From Defluviitaleaceae bacterium (lineage in GTDB: Bacteria > Bacillota > Clostridia > Lachnospirales > WQUN01), in the NCBI GenBank assembly GCA_009780315.1, contig WRAH01000005.1:1-64000 (forward strand): a stretch of DNA of 64,000 nt, written 5' to 3'. Below are positions 42,076 to 51,063 of the stretch, piece by piece (position 1 is the stretch's first letter; the number at the start of each line of letters is the position of its first letter). The notes beneath the pieces were generated by a model that made no database searches, was not told the DNA's origin, and saw only the letters and a program-made list of their open reading frames with translations. A program made the translations under genes and the position numbers.

Positions 42076-42863
42076 ATCATTGCTTCAAGTTCACGAATAT
42101 ATGCACCGATGTCATTGATTTGATGTGCATCGGATGCTGTACATATTTTTACATTGTTTTGCTTTAATATATTTAGCAGGTTATTATTTAGTCCAAGTTC
42201 TAAGGCTGGATTGTAGCGCAGTTTTAACCCGCCGTTATTTTCTGTGTACATGTTGTTTTTATTTAACCCGATGGCTAATTTATGATATTGGTCTGTTAAG
42301 TCACAAGTCGGATTATATCCAAAACATTTTATGCTATCAGGATGAGCTAAACCTGTAAATAAACCACTATCACAAAGTTCAAACATAATTTCATAATACC
42401 GATGATACATGTTGTTTACATTTACATTATGCCATAATTCTTTTTGGCTAGGGTCATCAAAAACCCATCCATTGATGGAATGTATACCGCCTGTTAAAAA
42501 GTCGAAACAATATTGTTTTAAAATATTTATCAGCTTGCCAGATGTTTCAGGAATATAGCAAACTTCAAGTCCAAAATTTATTTTAATGGGAAGTTTTCCA
42601 ATAAGGGGTTTAATTGATTGGATAAAATGAAGATAATCTTCTATCGTTCCCCTAAGGTCACTTGTCAACCATTTCCTTTGTGTATGATTGTATTCAATGC
42701 AGGGCGTATAAATTTTTTCAAATTCAAAAAAATGATGGGTATGTTCTAGTAAATATATTTCTTCAAGCCCCATTTCTACTGCCTTTTTTACATAGCTGTC
42801 AAAAAATTCCATACTATAACCGCACTTTGCTCCGTGCAAAAAATGAACATGTACGTCTCTCAT
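42072..42863 (-). CDS. PHP-domain phosphatase, histidinol-phosphatase-like
   Basis: A 263-residue PHP-superfamily metal phosphoesterase resembling HisJ/HisK histidinol phosphatases. Metal-binding motifs are DVHVHF near the N-terminus, 'LLEHTHHFFE', 'FGLEVCYI', 'GGIHSING', 'GLAHPDSI' and 'ASDAHQ'. ATG at 42863 follows GGAGGT; an upstream extension (to 42899) contains the promoter region and is not used. It is divergent from an isolated hisH-hisF-like pair, which supports a pathway link, although that pair may not make histidine. It overlaps the GDPD gene stop by 3-4 nt. Confidence 0.82.
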   Translation of the reverse strand: MRDVHVHFLHGAKCGYSMEFFDSYVKKAVEMGLEEIYLLEHTHHFFEFEKIYTPCIEYNHTQRKWLTSDLRGTIEDYLHFIQSIKPLIGKLPIKINFGLEVCYIPETSGKLINILKQYCFDFLTGGIHSINGWVFDDPSQKELWHNVNVNNMYHRYYEIMFELCDSGLFTGLAHPDSIKCFGYNPTCDLTDQYHKLAIGLNKNNMYTENNGGLKLRYNPALELGLNNNLLNILKQNNVKICTASDAHQINDIGAYIRELEAMI

Positions 42864-42898
42864 ATTCGACACCTCCAAAATAATTATATCATAATCCA

Positions 42899-42927
42899 TT
42901 GACGCATTCTAAGAAGCAATGTATATT
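42899..42927 (+). promoter_or_regulatory. SigA-type promoter of hisH-hisF-like operon
   Basis: TTGACG and TATATT with 17-bp spacing, 33 bp before the GTG start. A TATAAT for the divergent PHP gene lies on the minus strand at 42883-42888. Confidence 0.7.
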
Positions 42928-42959
42928 CTAGTCGAAACCATAACTCGAAGGAGAATATC

Positions 42960-43577
42960 GTGATTAGAATTATTGATTATAAGGCAGGCAACGCCCCAAG
43001 TGTAATGTCCTCAGTGCGGCACTTGGGTTTTAATGCAGAATATGCCAGAAGCGCGCAAGAATTATCTGATGCAACATGTGTAATTTTGCCAGGTGTTGGT
43101 AGTGCAAAAGCAACAATGGAATCACTTAAAGCAATGAATATTTTAACGCAATTAGAAAAAGCAGTTTTAAAAGAAAAAGTGCTATTCCTTGGTGTTTGTG
43201 TAGGTATGCAAATTTTGTTTGAGCATAGCGAAGAAGAAAAGACCGAAGGGCTAGGATGGTTTAAGGGGCGTGTCGTTAAATTTGACCCTGCAAAAGTGCG
43301 TGTTCCCCAAATGGGCTGGAATAAAGTCAAATTTATAAAAAATACACCAGTGCCTACTGAAGATGTGAACAACGCACATTTTTACTATGTAAATTCATAC
43401 CATGCTGTAGTGGATGATAGTGCTGACCTTTGGGGGGTAAGTGATTATAATGGAGAATTAACTGCATGTGTTCAACGTGATAACATCTATGCAATCCAGT
43501 TTCATGCAGAAATAAGCGGTGAAATTGGATTAAAACTGATTAAAAACTTCTTAGATACTGGGGTGAAAATATGTTAA
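42960..43577 (+). CDS. hisH: HisH-like glutamine amidotransferase
   Basis: Class I glutaminase of 205 residues that releases ammonia from glutamine for its partner HisF. Nucleophile Cys80 in 'FLGVCVGMQIL'; His182 and Glu184 in 'QFHAEISG', so the triad is complete. 'DYKAGNAPSVMSSVRHLG' differs from the usual YGMGN. Start GTG behind GAAGGAGA; it overlaps hisF by 7 nt. No other histidine genes are nearby, so the pair could serve another ammonia-dependent reaction. Confidence 0.85.
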   Translation: MIRIIDYKAGNAPSVMSSVRHLGFNAEYARSAQELSDATCVILPGVGSAKATMESLKAMNILTQLEKAVLKEKVLFLGVCVGMQILFEHSEEEKTEGLGWFKGRVVKFDPAKVRVPQMGWNKVKFIKNTPVPTEDVNNAHFYYVNSYHAVVDDSADLWGVSDYNGELTACVQRDNIYAIQFHAEISGEIGLKLIKNFLDTGVKIC

Positions 43578-44350
43578 CAAAGAGACTCATTGCATGTTTT
43601 GATATAATAAATGACCGTGTCACAAAAAATGTGAAGTTTCAAGGTGAACCTGTAGATATTGCCGCTGCGGATACGTTAGCAGCTACAATGTATGCATCAC
43701 AAATTGATGAACTGATGTTATGTGACATAAATGCTGGAAATGAAAAACGCGGAATAAATCTTAATATAATAAAAAAAGTTGCCGCTCATGTGTTTATTCC
43801 CTTTGGGGTAGGGGGCGGCATAAGTGGAATAAGCAGCATGTTTGATGCATTAAAATCTGGTGCAGAGAAAATTAGCCTAGATTCTCTTGCTGTACGCAAC
43901 CCTGAAATAATTAGTGAAGGTGCGAAAGCTTTTGGTGCGCAATGCATTGTTTTACACATTCGTGCGAAAAAAAATGACTTAATGCCTAGCGGATATGAAG
44001 TATATACTGATGGTGCGAAAACCCCTACAAATCTTGATGTTATAACGTGGGCAATAAAAGGTGAATCCCTCGGCGCAGGGGAAATTTGTGTAACAAGTAT
44101 TGACCGTGAAGGTACCTTTCAAGGGTATGACATTTGTTTAATGAAAAAAATTGAATCTGCTGTACGCACTCCGCTCATTGCTTGTGGTGGGGCAGGAAAA
44201 CCTGAGCATTTGCTAGAACTTTTTACAAAAACACAAGTTCAAGCCGCAATCATTAGCAGTATGCTATATTCCCCTTTGCTTAAGGAAAATTACACTGTAA
44301 AATCTTTAAAACAATTCTTATCAGAAAATGGAGTTCCAATGCGCTTGTAA
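43571..44350 (+). CDS. hisF: HisF-like cyclase subunit, second catalytic Asp replaced
   Basis: A 259-residue half-barrel-duplicated TIM barrel homologous to imidazole glycerol phosphate synthase subunit HisF. Conserved are Asp11 (ACFD), Lys19, the gate residues Arg5, Glu47, Lys100 and Glu171, phosphate loops 'GVGGGI' and 'CGGAG', and 'VTSIDREGT'. The second catalytic residue, Asp130 in Thermotoga HisF ('AIDAK'), is Arg131 here ('LHIRAKKN'). Ammonia channelling should be intact but cyclase chemistry is doubtful. Similar HisH/HisF pairs feed ammonia to sugar amidotransferases in some glycan clusters; that role is only a possibility here. Confidence 0.82.
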   Translation: MLTKRLIACFDIINDRVTKNVKFQGEPVDIAAADTLAATMYASQIDELMLCDINAGNEKRGINLNIIKKVAAHVFIPFGVGGGISGISSMFDALKSGAEKISLDSLAVRNPEIISEGAKAFGAQCIVLHIRAKKNDLMPSGYEVYTDGAKTPTNLDVITWAIKGESLGAGEICVTSIDREGTFQGYDICLMKKIESAVRTPLIACGGAGKPEHLLELFTKTQVQAAIISSMLYSPLLKENYTVKSLKQFLSENGVPMRL

Positions 44351-44426
44351 ATTCCAATAGACTTCGCACCGCATATTTCATTCCCGCATACTATGCAAAA
44401 TAGCATATAAACGGGAGTGATTTTTT

Positions 44427-45509
44427 GTGGCAAAAATTGCAATGTATGCAGGACATGGTGGAAGTGACCCTGGCGCAGTTGGAAATGGGCTTATGGAAAA
44501 AAACTTTACCTTAGGAGTCTCAAATCAAGCAAGTAATATCCTGCGTAGTTGGGGATATACTGTGCTTAATAATCGAACGACTGATACTGATAGAAACATT
44601 ACAAGAGACGCAAATCTTGCGAATGAAAATAATGTTGATGCCGTTATAGAATTACATCTCAATAGCAATGCCGGCACTCCAGCCACAGGTACTGAAGCTT
44701 TTATAAGTATCCATGACAAAGGGCAAGCCCGTGCAATTGCAAATGCAATACTCAGCAGAATTGCTACACTAGGATATAGAAACCGAGGCGTAAAAACACA
44801 AGCAAATGCCGCTGGGCAAGATGCTTTTGGTATTATTCGTCAAACTAGAATGCCTGCGGTGCTTGTGGAACTGGCTTTCATAAATAATCCACAAGATATG
44901 GCAAGATTTAATGTAAATGAAATGGCTTTAGCCGTGGCATCGGGTATAAGAGATGTCATACCTATTGGTGAAAATGGAAGCAATAATGGAAGTGGAGCAT
45001 TACCGCCATATCCGGGAACATTGTTGCGTGTAGGGGCAAGTGGAGAATCTGTACGCCAAGTTCAAAGTCGTTTAAACAAAGTAGGGGAGCGTCATTCATC
45101 TATACCTCGTATCAATGAGGATGGTATTTTTGGACCTAAAACTTATGATGCGATAGTTGCTTTTCAAAAACTATTTTCATTAAATCCTGATGGTGTTGTT
45201 GGTCCTTTAACATGGGATAAGCTCATGCAAGAAAGTTATTCAAATGCTGAAAATACTTGCATAATGCCACCATTTGACGGCGTATCAATTCGACCAGGTA
45301 CAACAGGGGAAACTGTACGACAAATGCAATGCTGTTTAAATAGAGTAGGGCAAAGCTATCCTGAAATGTCTCAGTTAGTAGAGGATGGTGTCTTTGGTGT
45401 TAGAACTTTAACTGTAATTACTACATTCCAAAGGATTTTTGGTTTAGTTCCCGATGGAATTGTTGGCTCTTTAACATGGACAGCACTATCACAGGCGTGT
45501 TCGGCATAA
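44427..45509 (+). CDS. Leaderless N-acetylmuramoyl-L-alanine amidase with two peptidoglycan-binding domains
   Basis: A 360-residue enzyme that begins directly with the amidase_3 fold ('MAKIAMYAGHGGSDPGAVGNG'), with no signal peptide. Zinc and catalytic residues: His10, Glu near 24 (LMEKNF), His in 'ELHLNS' and Glu in 'VELAFINN'. Two PG_binding_1 repeats follow (about 202-270 and 287-357; 'GEDGIFG/EDGVFG' style, each with 'TFQ' or 'AFQ' helices). Absence of a signal is known for mother-cell lysis amidases such as CwlC and for phage endolysins. GTG start behind GGGAGTGA. The context has no phage genes. Confidence 0.9.
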   Translation: MAKIAMYAGHGGSDPGAVGNGLMEKNFTLGVSNQASNILRSWGYTVLNNRTTDTDRNITRDANLANENNVDAVIELHLNSNAGTPATGTEAFISIHDKGQARAIANAILSRIATLGYRNRGVKTQANAAGQDAFGIIRQTRMPAVLVELAFINNPQDMARFNVNEMALAVASGIRDVIPIGENGSNNGSGALPPYPGTLLRVGASGESVRQVQSRLNKVGERHSSIPRINEDGIFGPKTYDAIVAFQKLFSLNPDGVVGPLTWDKLMQESYSNAENTCIMPPFDGVSIRPGTTGETVRQMQCCLNRVGQSYPEMSQLVEDGVFGVRTLTVITTFQRIFGLVPDGIVGSLTWTALSQACSA

Positions 45510-45543
45510 AACAACCGAGTCAGTTCCAGATATCTCATAAACG

Positions 45544-45590
45544 AAAACAGCCGTAAAAGCTCTTGATGTCAGAGTTTTTACGGCTGTTTT
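45544..45590. terminator. Bidirectional intrinsic terminator
   Basis: Long 19-bp arm pair beginning AAAACAGCCGTAAAA, with one imperfect position, flanked by A and T runs. It separates the convergent amidase and DUF2785 genes. Confidence 0.92.
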
Positions 45591-45629
45591 ATGATTCAAA
45601 TAGAAGTTTTAATCAAACTTTTTCATAGA

Positions 45630-46481
45630 TTACACTGCTTGTTGGTTATGTGCTTTTTTCCACAGGCTGGATTCATATTCTCTAATAAACAGACGAAGTC
45701 CTGCGGTTGCGGCTTCATCACCTAAGATGAAATGTAGAGAGATTACAAAAGTTTTAATTGTGAACAATGTTTTTACATATGAATGATGTGGGTCTGTGTA
45801 GGTTGGTACGGTAATGTGTGGTATTAAGCTGTTTAACCATTCTGTGATAATAGTGGTATCAAGTCCTTTTTCTACTAATGCAAGTACAACGGCAGCAAGG
45901 CGTTTCTCATCCATATCTGTGAAACTGTGCCCGCATAGCATGTGGATTTTTACACATTCCAAAATTTCCTTTGCAAACGCTATGGGAAATAGGGGACACT
46001 TAACAACCCCGCATAGCATGTCTGCACCATGAGATGCGGCGTGCGCCCATCCCTTACCTGCAACATAGCCACGCCTATCAACTTCACGCTTCATGTAATC
46101 TATGGATTTTTGCAATGCGGTCATATACAACTTTTCTGTTAAAAAGCCTTTATCAACGCCATGCTCTACAAGATAGCCTATGCCAAGAGATGTAAATGAC
46201 CGCCAGAAAACACTGTCGTCCCCTTGCTTACCTAGTCCATTAAACAAATGGCTATCGCTTAAAAAGCTGTTTAGTATTTGTACGCAACTTTCGTTACTTA
46301 AATAATCCAGTTCTAAAAGACCTAGGATATTTTCCCTAAGTAATGAGTTAGGGCTACCTGTATTGTCAAGTAATAGTTTTACAAATTCATCCTCCCCAAG
46401 TTCTGCTATAAGTGCGGGAATGTCTATTTTTCCGTATAAATATGCTTGTTCCATGTCATGTAGTAATTTTTTTAAATCCAT
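45630..46481 (-). CDS. DUF2785 domain protein
   Basis: A 283-residue soluble, mostly helical protein matching the DUF2785 family, whose hallmark 'GKGWAHAASHGADMLCGVV' is present. No catalytic role is established for the family. ATG at 46481 follows AAAGGAGA; a longer frame (to 46502) covers the RBS and is rejected. It is followed upstream on the map by an NCS2-like permease on the same strand (68-bp gap). Confidence 0.8.
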   Translation of the reverse strand: MDLKKLLHDMEQAYLYGKIDIPALIAELGEDEFVKLLLDNTGSPNSLLRENILGLLELDYLSNESCVQILNSFLSDSHLFNGLGKQGDDSVFWRSFTSLGIGYLVEHGVDKGFLTEKLYMTALQKSIDYMKREVDRRGYVAGKGWAHAASHGADMLCGVVKCPLFPIAFAKEILECVKIHMLCGHSFTDMDEKRLAAVVLALVEKGLDTTIITEWLNSLIPHITVPTYTDPHHSYVKTLFTIKTFVISLHFILGDEAATAGLRLFIREYESSLWKKAHNQQAV

Positions 46482-46549
46482 TTTGGAATCTCCTTTATTC
46501 AAATCGTAATTGATTTATAAGATATTTGATTTTTTATTGAATTAACCTA

Positions 46550-47719
46550 TTATAAAAATGGAAAGAAATAGCTACCAATATACCGTACAGCGATTCCCCC
46601 AATAAGTCCAATAAAGGGATTTTTAGTGAGTGCAGTCAACGCCATCGCTGTAGCTGCTTGTGCCGTGTATAGTGGCGTACCTCCACCGTATGCAAAGGCA
46701 TTTCTTGAGTTAACAACAAATGTAGAAAAGAATCCAATGATAAACAAAAACCCTGCAATCGCTTGCACAGGAACATATTTAACAGCCTTTGTCATAAGCC
46801 CTAAAAATAGCAAAAATGCACAAAATAACATCATGACAGCCCCAGCAATGATAGGCCATGGGGACGCTGCCGTAGCAGAAATAATTGCACCAACAGGCGC
46901 ACCACCAAACAACACACTTGGAATATCTGCCAAGGCGTTAATCACGGTTAAGTGGTCCATATTTTGTGCTGTGCCATCGCCTGCAAGATTTGCTGTAATA
47001 TTTCCAAAAGCAATATTAGTACCGATATTTAAACTTATAAATGCCAGTGAGAAATAAATTGCCCCAAAGCTAAATTTAGGCTTCATAAGCTTAAAATCGT
47101 CCCAGTATTCCTTTGTCCAAAATTTAGGATTATCATTTTGTGCCATATCACCAGTGTATCCGTTATCTTGTGCCATTTTAAGCAAGTCAACACGCCTACC
47201 TTGTAAAAACACAAAATCAATTGTTGCAAGTGAAACCGAAATGGCAATGACATAAACAAGCGCGTGTGGATTGCCCATAAATATAATATGAGCCGCCAAC
47301 GCGCTTACAAATGCTATGATTCCAGTTCGCTTTTCTTGATTAAACATGTCTATGCTAATGCCTGCAACCATGAGTCCAACACCAGCCATCATTCCCCACA
47401 CAACGGGATTACCTGCAAATTCTGCAATGCGAGTCACTGCACCTGTCAGCCCCAGTGGAATCATCACAAGGACTGCAATGAGTAATGCACCAATTCTTTC
47501 ATTCACATTTTTCATAAAATGTGAAACGGTCAAAATAGAAGATTGCCCAGAGATTGGCGTAATCGAACCGGTAACAAGATTTCCAACTGCACCGACTAAA
47601 AAAGCAAAGGCGGTCGGCTTCATTTTATATCCCTGCGCCGCCGCCCAGGCCAACATAGTTAGCCCATTAATTGCAACAAATACCACTGCCACTACAAACA
47701 ACCAGATGTCTTGAAACAT
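46550..47719 (-). CDS. NCS2-like membrane transporter
   Basis: A 389-residue protein with about ten transmembrane helices and a short cytoplasmic loop (about 178-215). The early 'SITPISGQSSILTVSHFMKNVN' segment and 'FGGAPVGAIISAT' later resemble the substrate-binding helices of nucleobase-cation symporter-2 (xanthine/uracil permease) relatives, although similarity is distant. The substrate is unknown. It has its own promoter; no purine riboswitch is visible in the short leader. It lies between uvrB and a DUF2785 gene. Confidence 0.65.
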   Translation of the reverse strand: MFQDIWLFVVAVVFVAINGLTMLAWAAAQGYKMKPTAFAFLVGAVGNLVTGSITPISGQSSILTVSHFMKNVNERIGALLIAVLVMIPLGLTGAVTRIAEFAGNPVVWGMMAGVGLMVAGISIDMFNQEKRTGIIAFVSALAAHIIFMGNPHALVYVIAISVSLATIDFVFLQGRRVDLLKMAQDNGYTGDMAQNDNPKFWTKEYWDDFKLMKPKFSFGAIYFSLAFISLNIGTNIAFGNITANLAGDGTAQNMDHLTVINALADIPSVLFGGAPVGAIISATAASPWPIIAGAVMMLFCAFLLFLGLMTKAVKYVPVQAIAGFLFIIGFFSTFVVNSRNAFAYGGGTPLYTAQAATAMALTALTKNPFIGLIGGIAVRYIGSYFFPFL

Positions 47720-47772
47720 AGCATCACTTCTCTCTTTCTATACAGAAAACGACGAGTTGCTCAACAGAGGAT

Positions 47773-47800
47773 ATTTTACTACATCATTAGAAAATGTCAA
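47773..47800 (-). promoter_or_regulatory. SigA-type promoter of the NCS2-like gene
   Basis: TTGACA and TAAAAT with a 16-bp spacer on the minus strand, directly after the uvrB stop. Confidence 0.65.
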
Positions 47801-49774
47801 TCAGTTCATACGTTTTTTTAACATCAAAATTTCATCACGAATGCTGGCGGCTTGTTCAAACTGTAATTCTGCGGCTGCCAATTTCATTTGTTTCTCTAAT
47901 TTTTTAATTTCAACAATAAGCTCCTCACGGCTCATAGACTCTGCATCTTTGGCAAGCGTAGGGGATGCAGTATCTACGGACTTTGTAAGTTGAATACGCT
48001 CTCTGATTTTCTTCACAATAGAACGAGGGGTGATATTATTCACTCTATTGTATTCCTCTTGAATCCCTCGGCGACGATTTGTTTCTGTTATTGCATTATT
48101 CATCGAATCAGTAATCACATCAGCATACATAATAACACGCCCATCAACATGTCGCGCCGCGCGGCCTATGGTTTGGATGAGGGAGGTATTAGAACGTAAA
48201 AAGCCTTCTTTATCTGCGTCCAAAATGGCTACAAGTGAAACCTCAGGAATATCTAAACCCTCTCTCAAAAGGTTGATTCCCACAAGGACATCAAAAACAT
48301 CCATGCGCAAATCACGGATGATTTCTAATCTTTCTAATGTGTCAATATCCGAATGTAAATATCGCACTCGGATACCTGCTTCTTTTAAATAGGATGTTAA
48401 ATCTTCTGCCATGCGCTTTGTTAAAGTGGTGACAAGTATCTTTTGCTTCTTTTCAGTAATGGCGTTACATTCACCAATAAGGTCATCAATTTGCCCTTTT
48501 ATTGGACGCACGACAATTTCAGGGTCTAATAGACCCGTTGGGCGAATAATTTGCTCAACTTCAAATTGTGAGTGTTCTTTTTCATATTTTGAAGGTGTGG
48601 CAGATACAAACAACATTTGGGGAATTTTTGTCTCAAACTCGGTAAATTGCAAGGGGCGATTATCTAATGCAGAGGGTAATCGAAAACCAAATTCCACAAG
48701 GGTGGTCTTGCGGGAACGGTCGCCTTCATACATACCCCTGACTTGGGGTAGGGAAACATGTGATTCATCTGCAATAATCAAAAAATCATCAGGAAAATAG
48801 TCGAGTAGGGTATATGGCATAGACCCTACTTCGCGCCCTGCTAAATGTAAAGAATAGTTTTCAATGCCAGAACAAAAACCAACTTCACGCATCATCTCCA
48901 CATCATAACGGGTACGCTGTAATAATCTTTGCGCCTCTAGAAGCCTATCTTGAGATTTTAAATATGCCAATTGCCCTTCAAGTTCATTTTCAATACGCTG
49001 TATTGCAATTTCCATACGCTCACGGCTGGTCACATGATGGGAAGCAGGGAAAATTACAATATGCTCCCGCGTGGCAATTACTTCCCCTGTCAGTGCGTGA
49101 ACTTCGGTAATGCGCTCAATTTCATCTCCAAAAAACTCTACCCGAATCGCAATTTCTGCCGAATTAGCAAGAAATATCTCTAAAACATCTCCACGGGCAC
49201 GAAATGTAGCGCGCGCAAAGTTTAAATCATTGCGATTATATTGAATCTCAACTAATCGGCGCATGATATCATCTCTGTCACGTATCATCCCCACACGTAA
49301 CGAAAGCATCAATTCCTTATACTCCGTTGGATGTCCAAGTCCATAGATACATGACACAGACGCAATAATAATCACATCGTTGCGCTCAAACAAAGCCGAG
49401 GTAGCCGAATGCCTAAGTCTATCAATTTCTTCGTTGATAGCTGAATCTTTTTCAATAAATGAATCAGTTGAAGGCACATAAGCTTCTGGTTGGTAATAGT
49501 CATAATAACTAACAAAATACTCTACCGCGTTGTTTGGAAAAAACTCTTTAAACTCACCATATAACTGTGCCGCTAAGGTTTTATTATGTGCCATGACAAG
49601 GGTAGGCTTTTGCAATTCCTGAATAATATTGGCCATGGTAAATGTTTTACCAGAGCCTGTAACACCAAGCAAAGTTTGAAATTTCTTTCCGTCACGAAAA
49701 CCTTGTGCCAAAGCCGCAATAGCTTCTGGCTGGTCACCAGTAGGCGCAAAGTCTGATATTATTTTAAATTCCAT
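47801..49774 (-). CDS. uvrB: Excinuclease ABC subunit B
   Basis: Damage-verification helicase of nucleotide-excision repair, 657 residues. Walker A '[15 protein letters not shown]', beta-hairpin region '[21 protein letters not shown]', DEAD-like '[10 protein letters not shown]', motif V/VI '[18 protein letters not shown]' and '[15 protein letters not shown]', and the C-terminal UVR/UvrC-contact helix pair. Start ATG at 49774 behind GGAG. uvrA is not adjacent; an EcsC-like gene precedes it by 29 bp, so the two may be cotranscribed. Confidence 0.98.
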   Translation of the reverse strand: MEFKIISDFAPTGDQPEAIAALAQGFRDGKKFQTLLGVTGSGKTFTMANIIQELQKPTLVMAHNKTLAAQLYGEFKEFFPNNAVEYFVSYYDYYQPEAYVPSTDSFIEKDSAINEEIDRLRHSATSALFERNDVIIIASVSCIYGLGHPTEYKELMLSLRVGMIRDRDDIMRRLVEIQYNRNDLNFARATFRARGDVLEIFLANSAEIAIRVEFFGDEIERITEVHALTGEVIATREHIVIFPASHHVTSRERMEIAIQRIENELEGQLAYLKSQDRLLEAQRLLQRTRYDVEMMREVGFCSGIENYSLHLAGREVGSMPYTLLDYFPDDFLIIADESHVSLPQVRGMYEGDRSRKTTLVEFGFRLPSALDNRPLQFTEFETKIPQMLFVSATPSKYEKEHSQFEVEQIIRPTGLLDPEIVVRPIKGQIDDLIGECNAITEKKQKILVTTLTKRMAEDLTSYLKEAGIRVRYLHSDIDTLERLEIIRDLRMDVFDVLVGINLLREGLDIPEVSLVAILDADKEGFLRSNTSLIQTIGRAARHVDGRVIMYADVITDSMNNAITETNRRRGIQEEYNRVNNITPRSIVKKIRERIQLTKSVDTASPTLAKDAESMSREELIVEIKKLEKQMKLAAAELQFEQAASIRDEILMLKKRMN

Positions 49775-49803
49775 AAATGTACTCCTTAAAACTTTTATAA
49801 ATT

Positions 49804-50559
49804 TTATTCTTTTAAATATTCTATACTTGCCAAAGGTAATTCTTTAAGATAATTTTTTAACCGCTTAGACATAGGTTTAAAAAATGCATAAGTGATTCCA
49901 CCAGATGCAACAGCACCCACTATAGGAATAATTTTACCCACGGCTTTTGCAAAAATAGGTTTTGTCATTCTGATACCAATTGCGGCAGATGTTTTTTTAA
50001 TAACAGGATACACTACTCCTTTTGTAAGTGCCTTTCTTATAAGCTGTTTGGGTACATTTTGTGCTGATAATAAAGCAATTTTAGATAATGTTATATTTGC
50101 AGCGTTTACACCTAACATAACACCTAAAAATAAGATAAGTTGATTTTGTGTTTCATCATCAAATCCATCTTCATCACCTAATATTTCTTGCCAACCATAT
50201 AAGTATGCAAGTTTTTGTAAGATTCTGATTATATGTGCAAAAAACTGTATAGAGTCAGCTGTCATGGCTATAGCCATTGTAAAACCACCTGGAATACCTG
50301 CAACAGCTGATAATGCAGAAACCTTTAATGTTTCATTATTGATACAAGCCTTTGCGATACACTCAATGTCTTCAATATTAATTCCAGCCTGTGCTGGACG
50401 TGTTTCTATTGCCTTCTTAACTATATCATCGTCAAAGTACTTTGAAAGTTCTTTTTGTAGAAAGCTTGTACGATTGATTTTTACTCCCGGAAATTCCAGT
50501 GATTTGAGTACAATCTTCTCTAATTTGCCATGGTTGTTTTGATTTGTTTGTTCACTCAT
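49804..50559 (-). CDS. EcsC-family-like protein
   Basis: A 251-residue protein matching the EcsC-like family: central '[28 protein letters not shown]' and 'KLAYLYGW' followed by hydrophobic helices (about 145-165 and 210-228) that suggest peripheral or monotopic membrane contact. EcsC proteins have no established biochemical role; the founding member is encoded with the Ecs ABC transporter. Strong AAGGAGATA RBS. Cotranscription with uvrB is possible but looks fortuitous. Confidence 0.72.
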   Translation of the reverse strand: MSEQTNQNNHGKLEKIVLKSLEFPGVKINRTSFLQKELSKYFDDDIVKKAIETRPAQAGINIEDIECIAKACINNETLKVSALSAVAGIPGGFTMAIAMTADSIQFFAHIIRILQKLAYLYGWQEILGDEDGFDDETQNQLILFLGVMLGVNAANITLSKIALLSAQNVPKQLIRKALTKGVVYPVIKKTSAAIGIRMTKPIFAKAVGKIIPIVGAVASGGITYAFFKPMSKRLKNYLKELPLASIEYLKE

Positions 50560-50617
50560 CTAAAATATCTCCTTATATAGAATTAAACGTGACCTTAAAT
50601 AACAACATTAACGCCCT

Positions 50618-50663
50618 CACTTAATCTATTCGCAAAAGTTGTCTTTTGCGAATAGATTAAGTG
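50618..50663. repeat. Perfect 21-bp inverted repeat (hairpin) without T-run
   Basis: Arms 50618-50638 (CACTTAATCTATTCGCAAAAG) and 50643-50663 are exact reverse complements around the loop TTGT. It lies between the thioesterase stop and the EcsC-like gene, both on the minus strand. It lacks a T-tract on either side. Confidence 0.9.
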
Positions 50664-50681
50664 TAGCTAAACCACCCCCTA

Positions 50682-51053
50682 TTATTGGGATAGTTTAGCC
50701 ATAAAGCGTTCTGCATCTACTATAAAGCGTTCATGGGTGCCATTACCTATTTGTGTTTTGTCATCGTTGGCGGTTATTGCAAAAGAAACTTTGCGGCCCT
50801 CGAATTGTGTTATCGTTGCAGTGGCGAATATTTTTGCACCAAGCGGACTGGCGGCAGTATGAACTATATTGATTTGAGTACCTACAGAGGATTGATTATC
50901 TGTTAGTTCATCTGCTAAACACTCACAAGCTGCTTGTTCCATAAGTGCAATCATCATGGGTGTTGAAAATACATCTAAATTGCCGCTTCCTATAGTCTTT
51001 GCTGTGTTTTTTTCAGTCACAGTTGTTGTGACTGTTGCAACTTTTCCTACCAC
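50682..51053 (-). CDS. Hot-dog thioesterase, FlK-like
   Basis: A 123-residue single hot-dog domain resembling fluoroacetyl-CoA thioesterase (FlK) and related acyl-CoA thioesterases. Thr/Glu/His catalytic positions are suggested by 'STPMMIALMEQAA', 'VGTQINIVHTAASPLGAK' and 'GNGTHERFIVD'. Start GTG at 51053, 7 nt after AGGAG that lies inside the M42 peptidase stop region. The acyl substrate is unknown; relatives in Clostridia are housekeeping. Confidence 0.85.
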   Translation of the reverse strand: MVGKVATVTTTVTEKNTAKTIGSGNLDVFSTPMMIALMEQAACECLADELTDNQSSVGTQINIVHTAASPLGAKIFATATITQFEGRKVSFAITANDDKTQIGNGTHERFIVDAERFMAKLSQ

Positions 51054-51063
51054 AAAAACACTC

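Noticed and set aside
44360-44425. SigK-like promoter before the leaderless amidase (CATACTATG)
   Set aside because: The -10 deviates from CATANNNTA and the -35 AC is uninformative; not strong enough to list.
46500-47760. Purine riboswitch or PurR box for the NCS2-like permease
   Set aside because: The leader is only about 50 nt and shows no conserved purine aptamer core.
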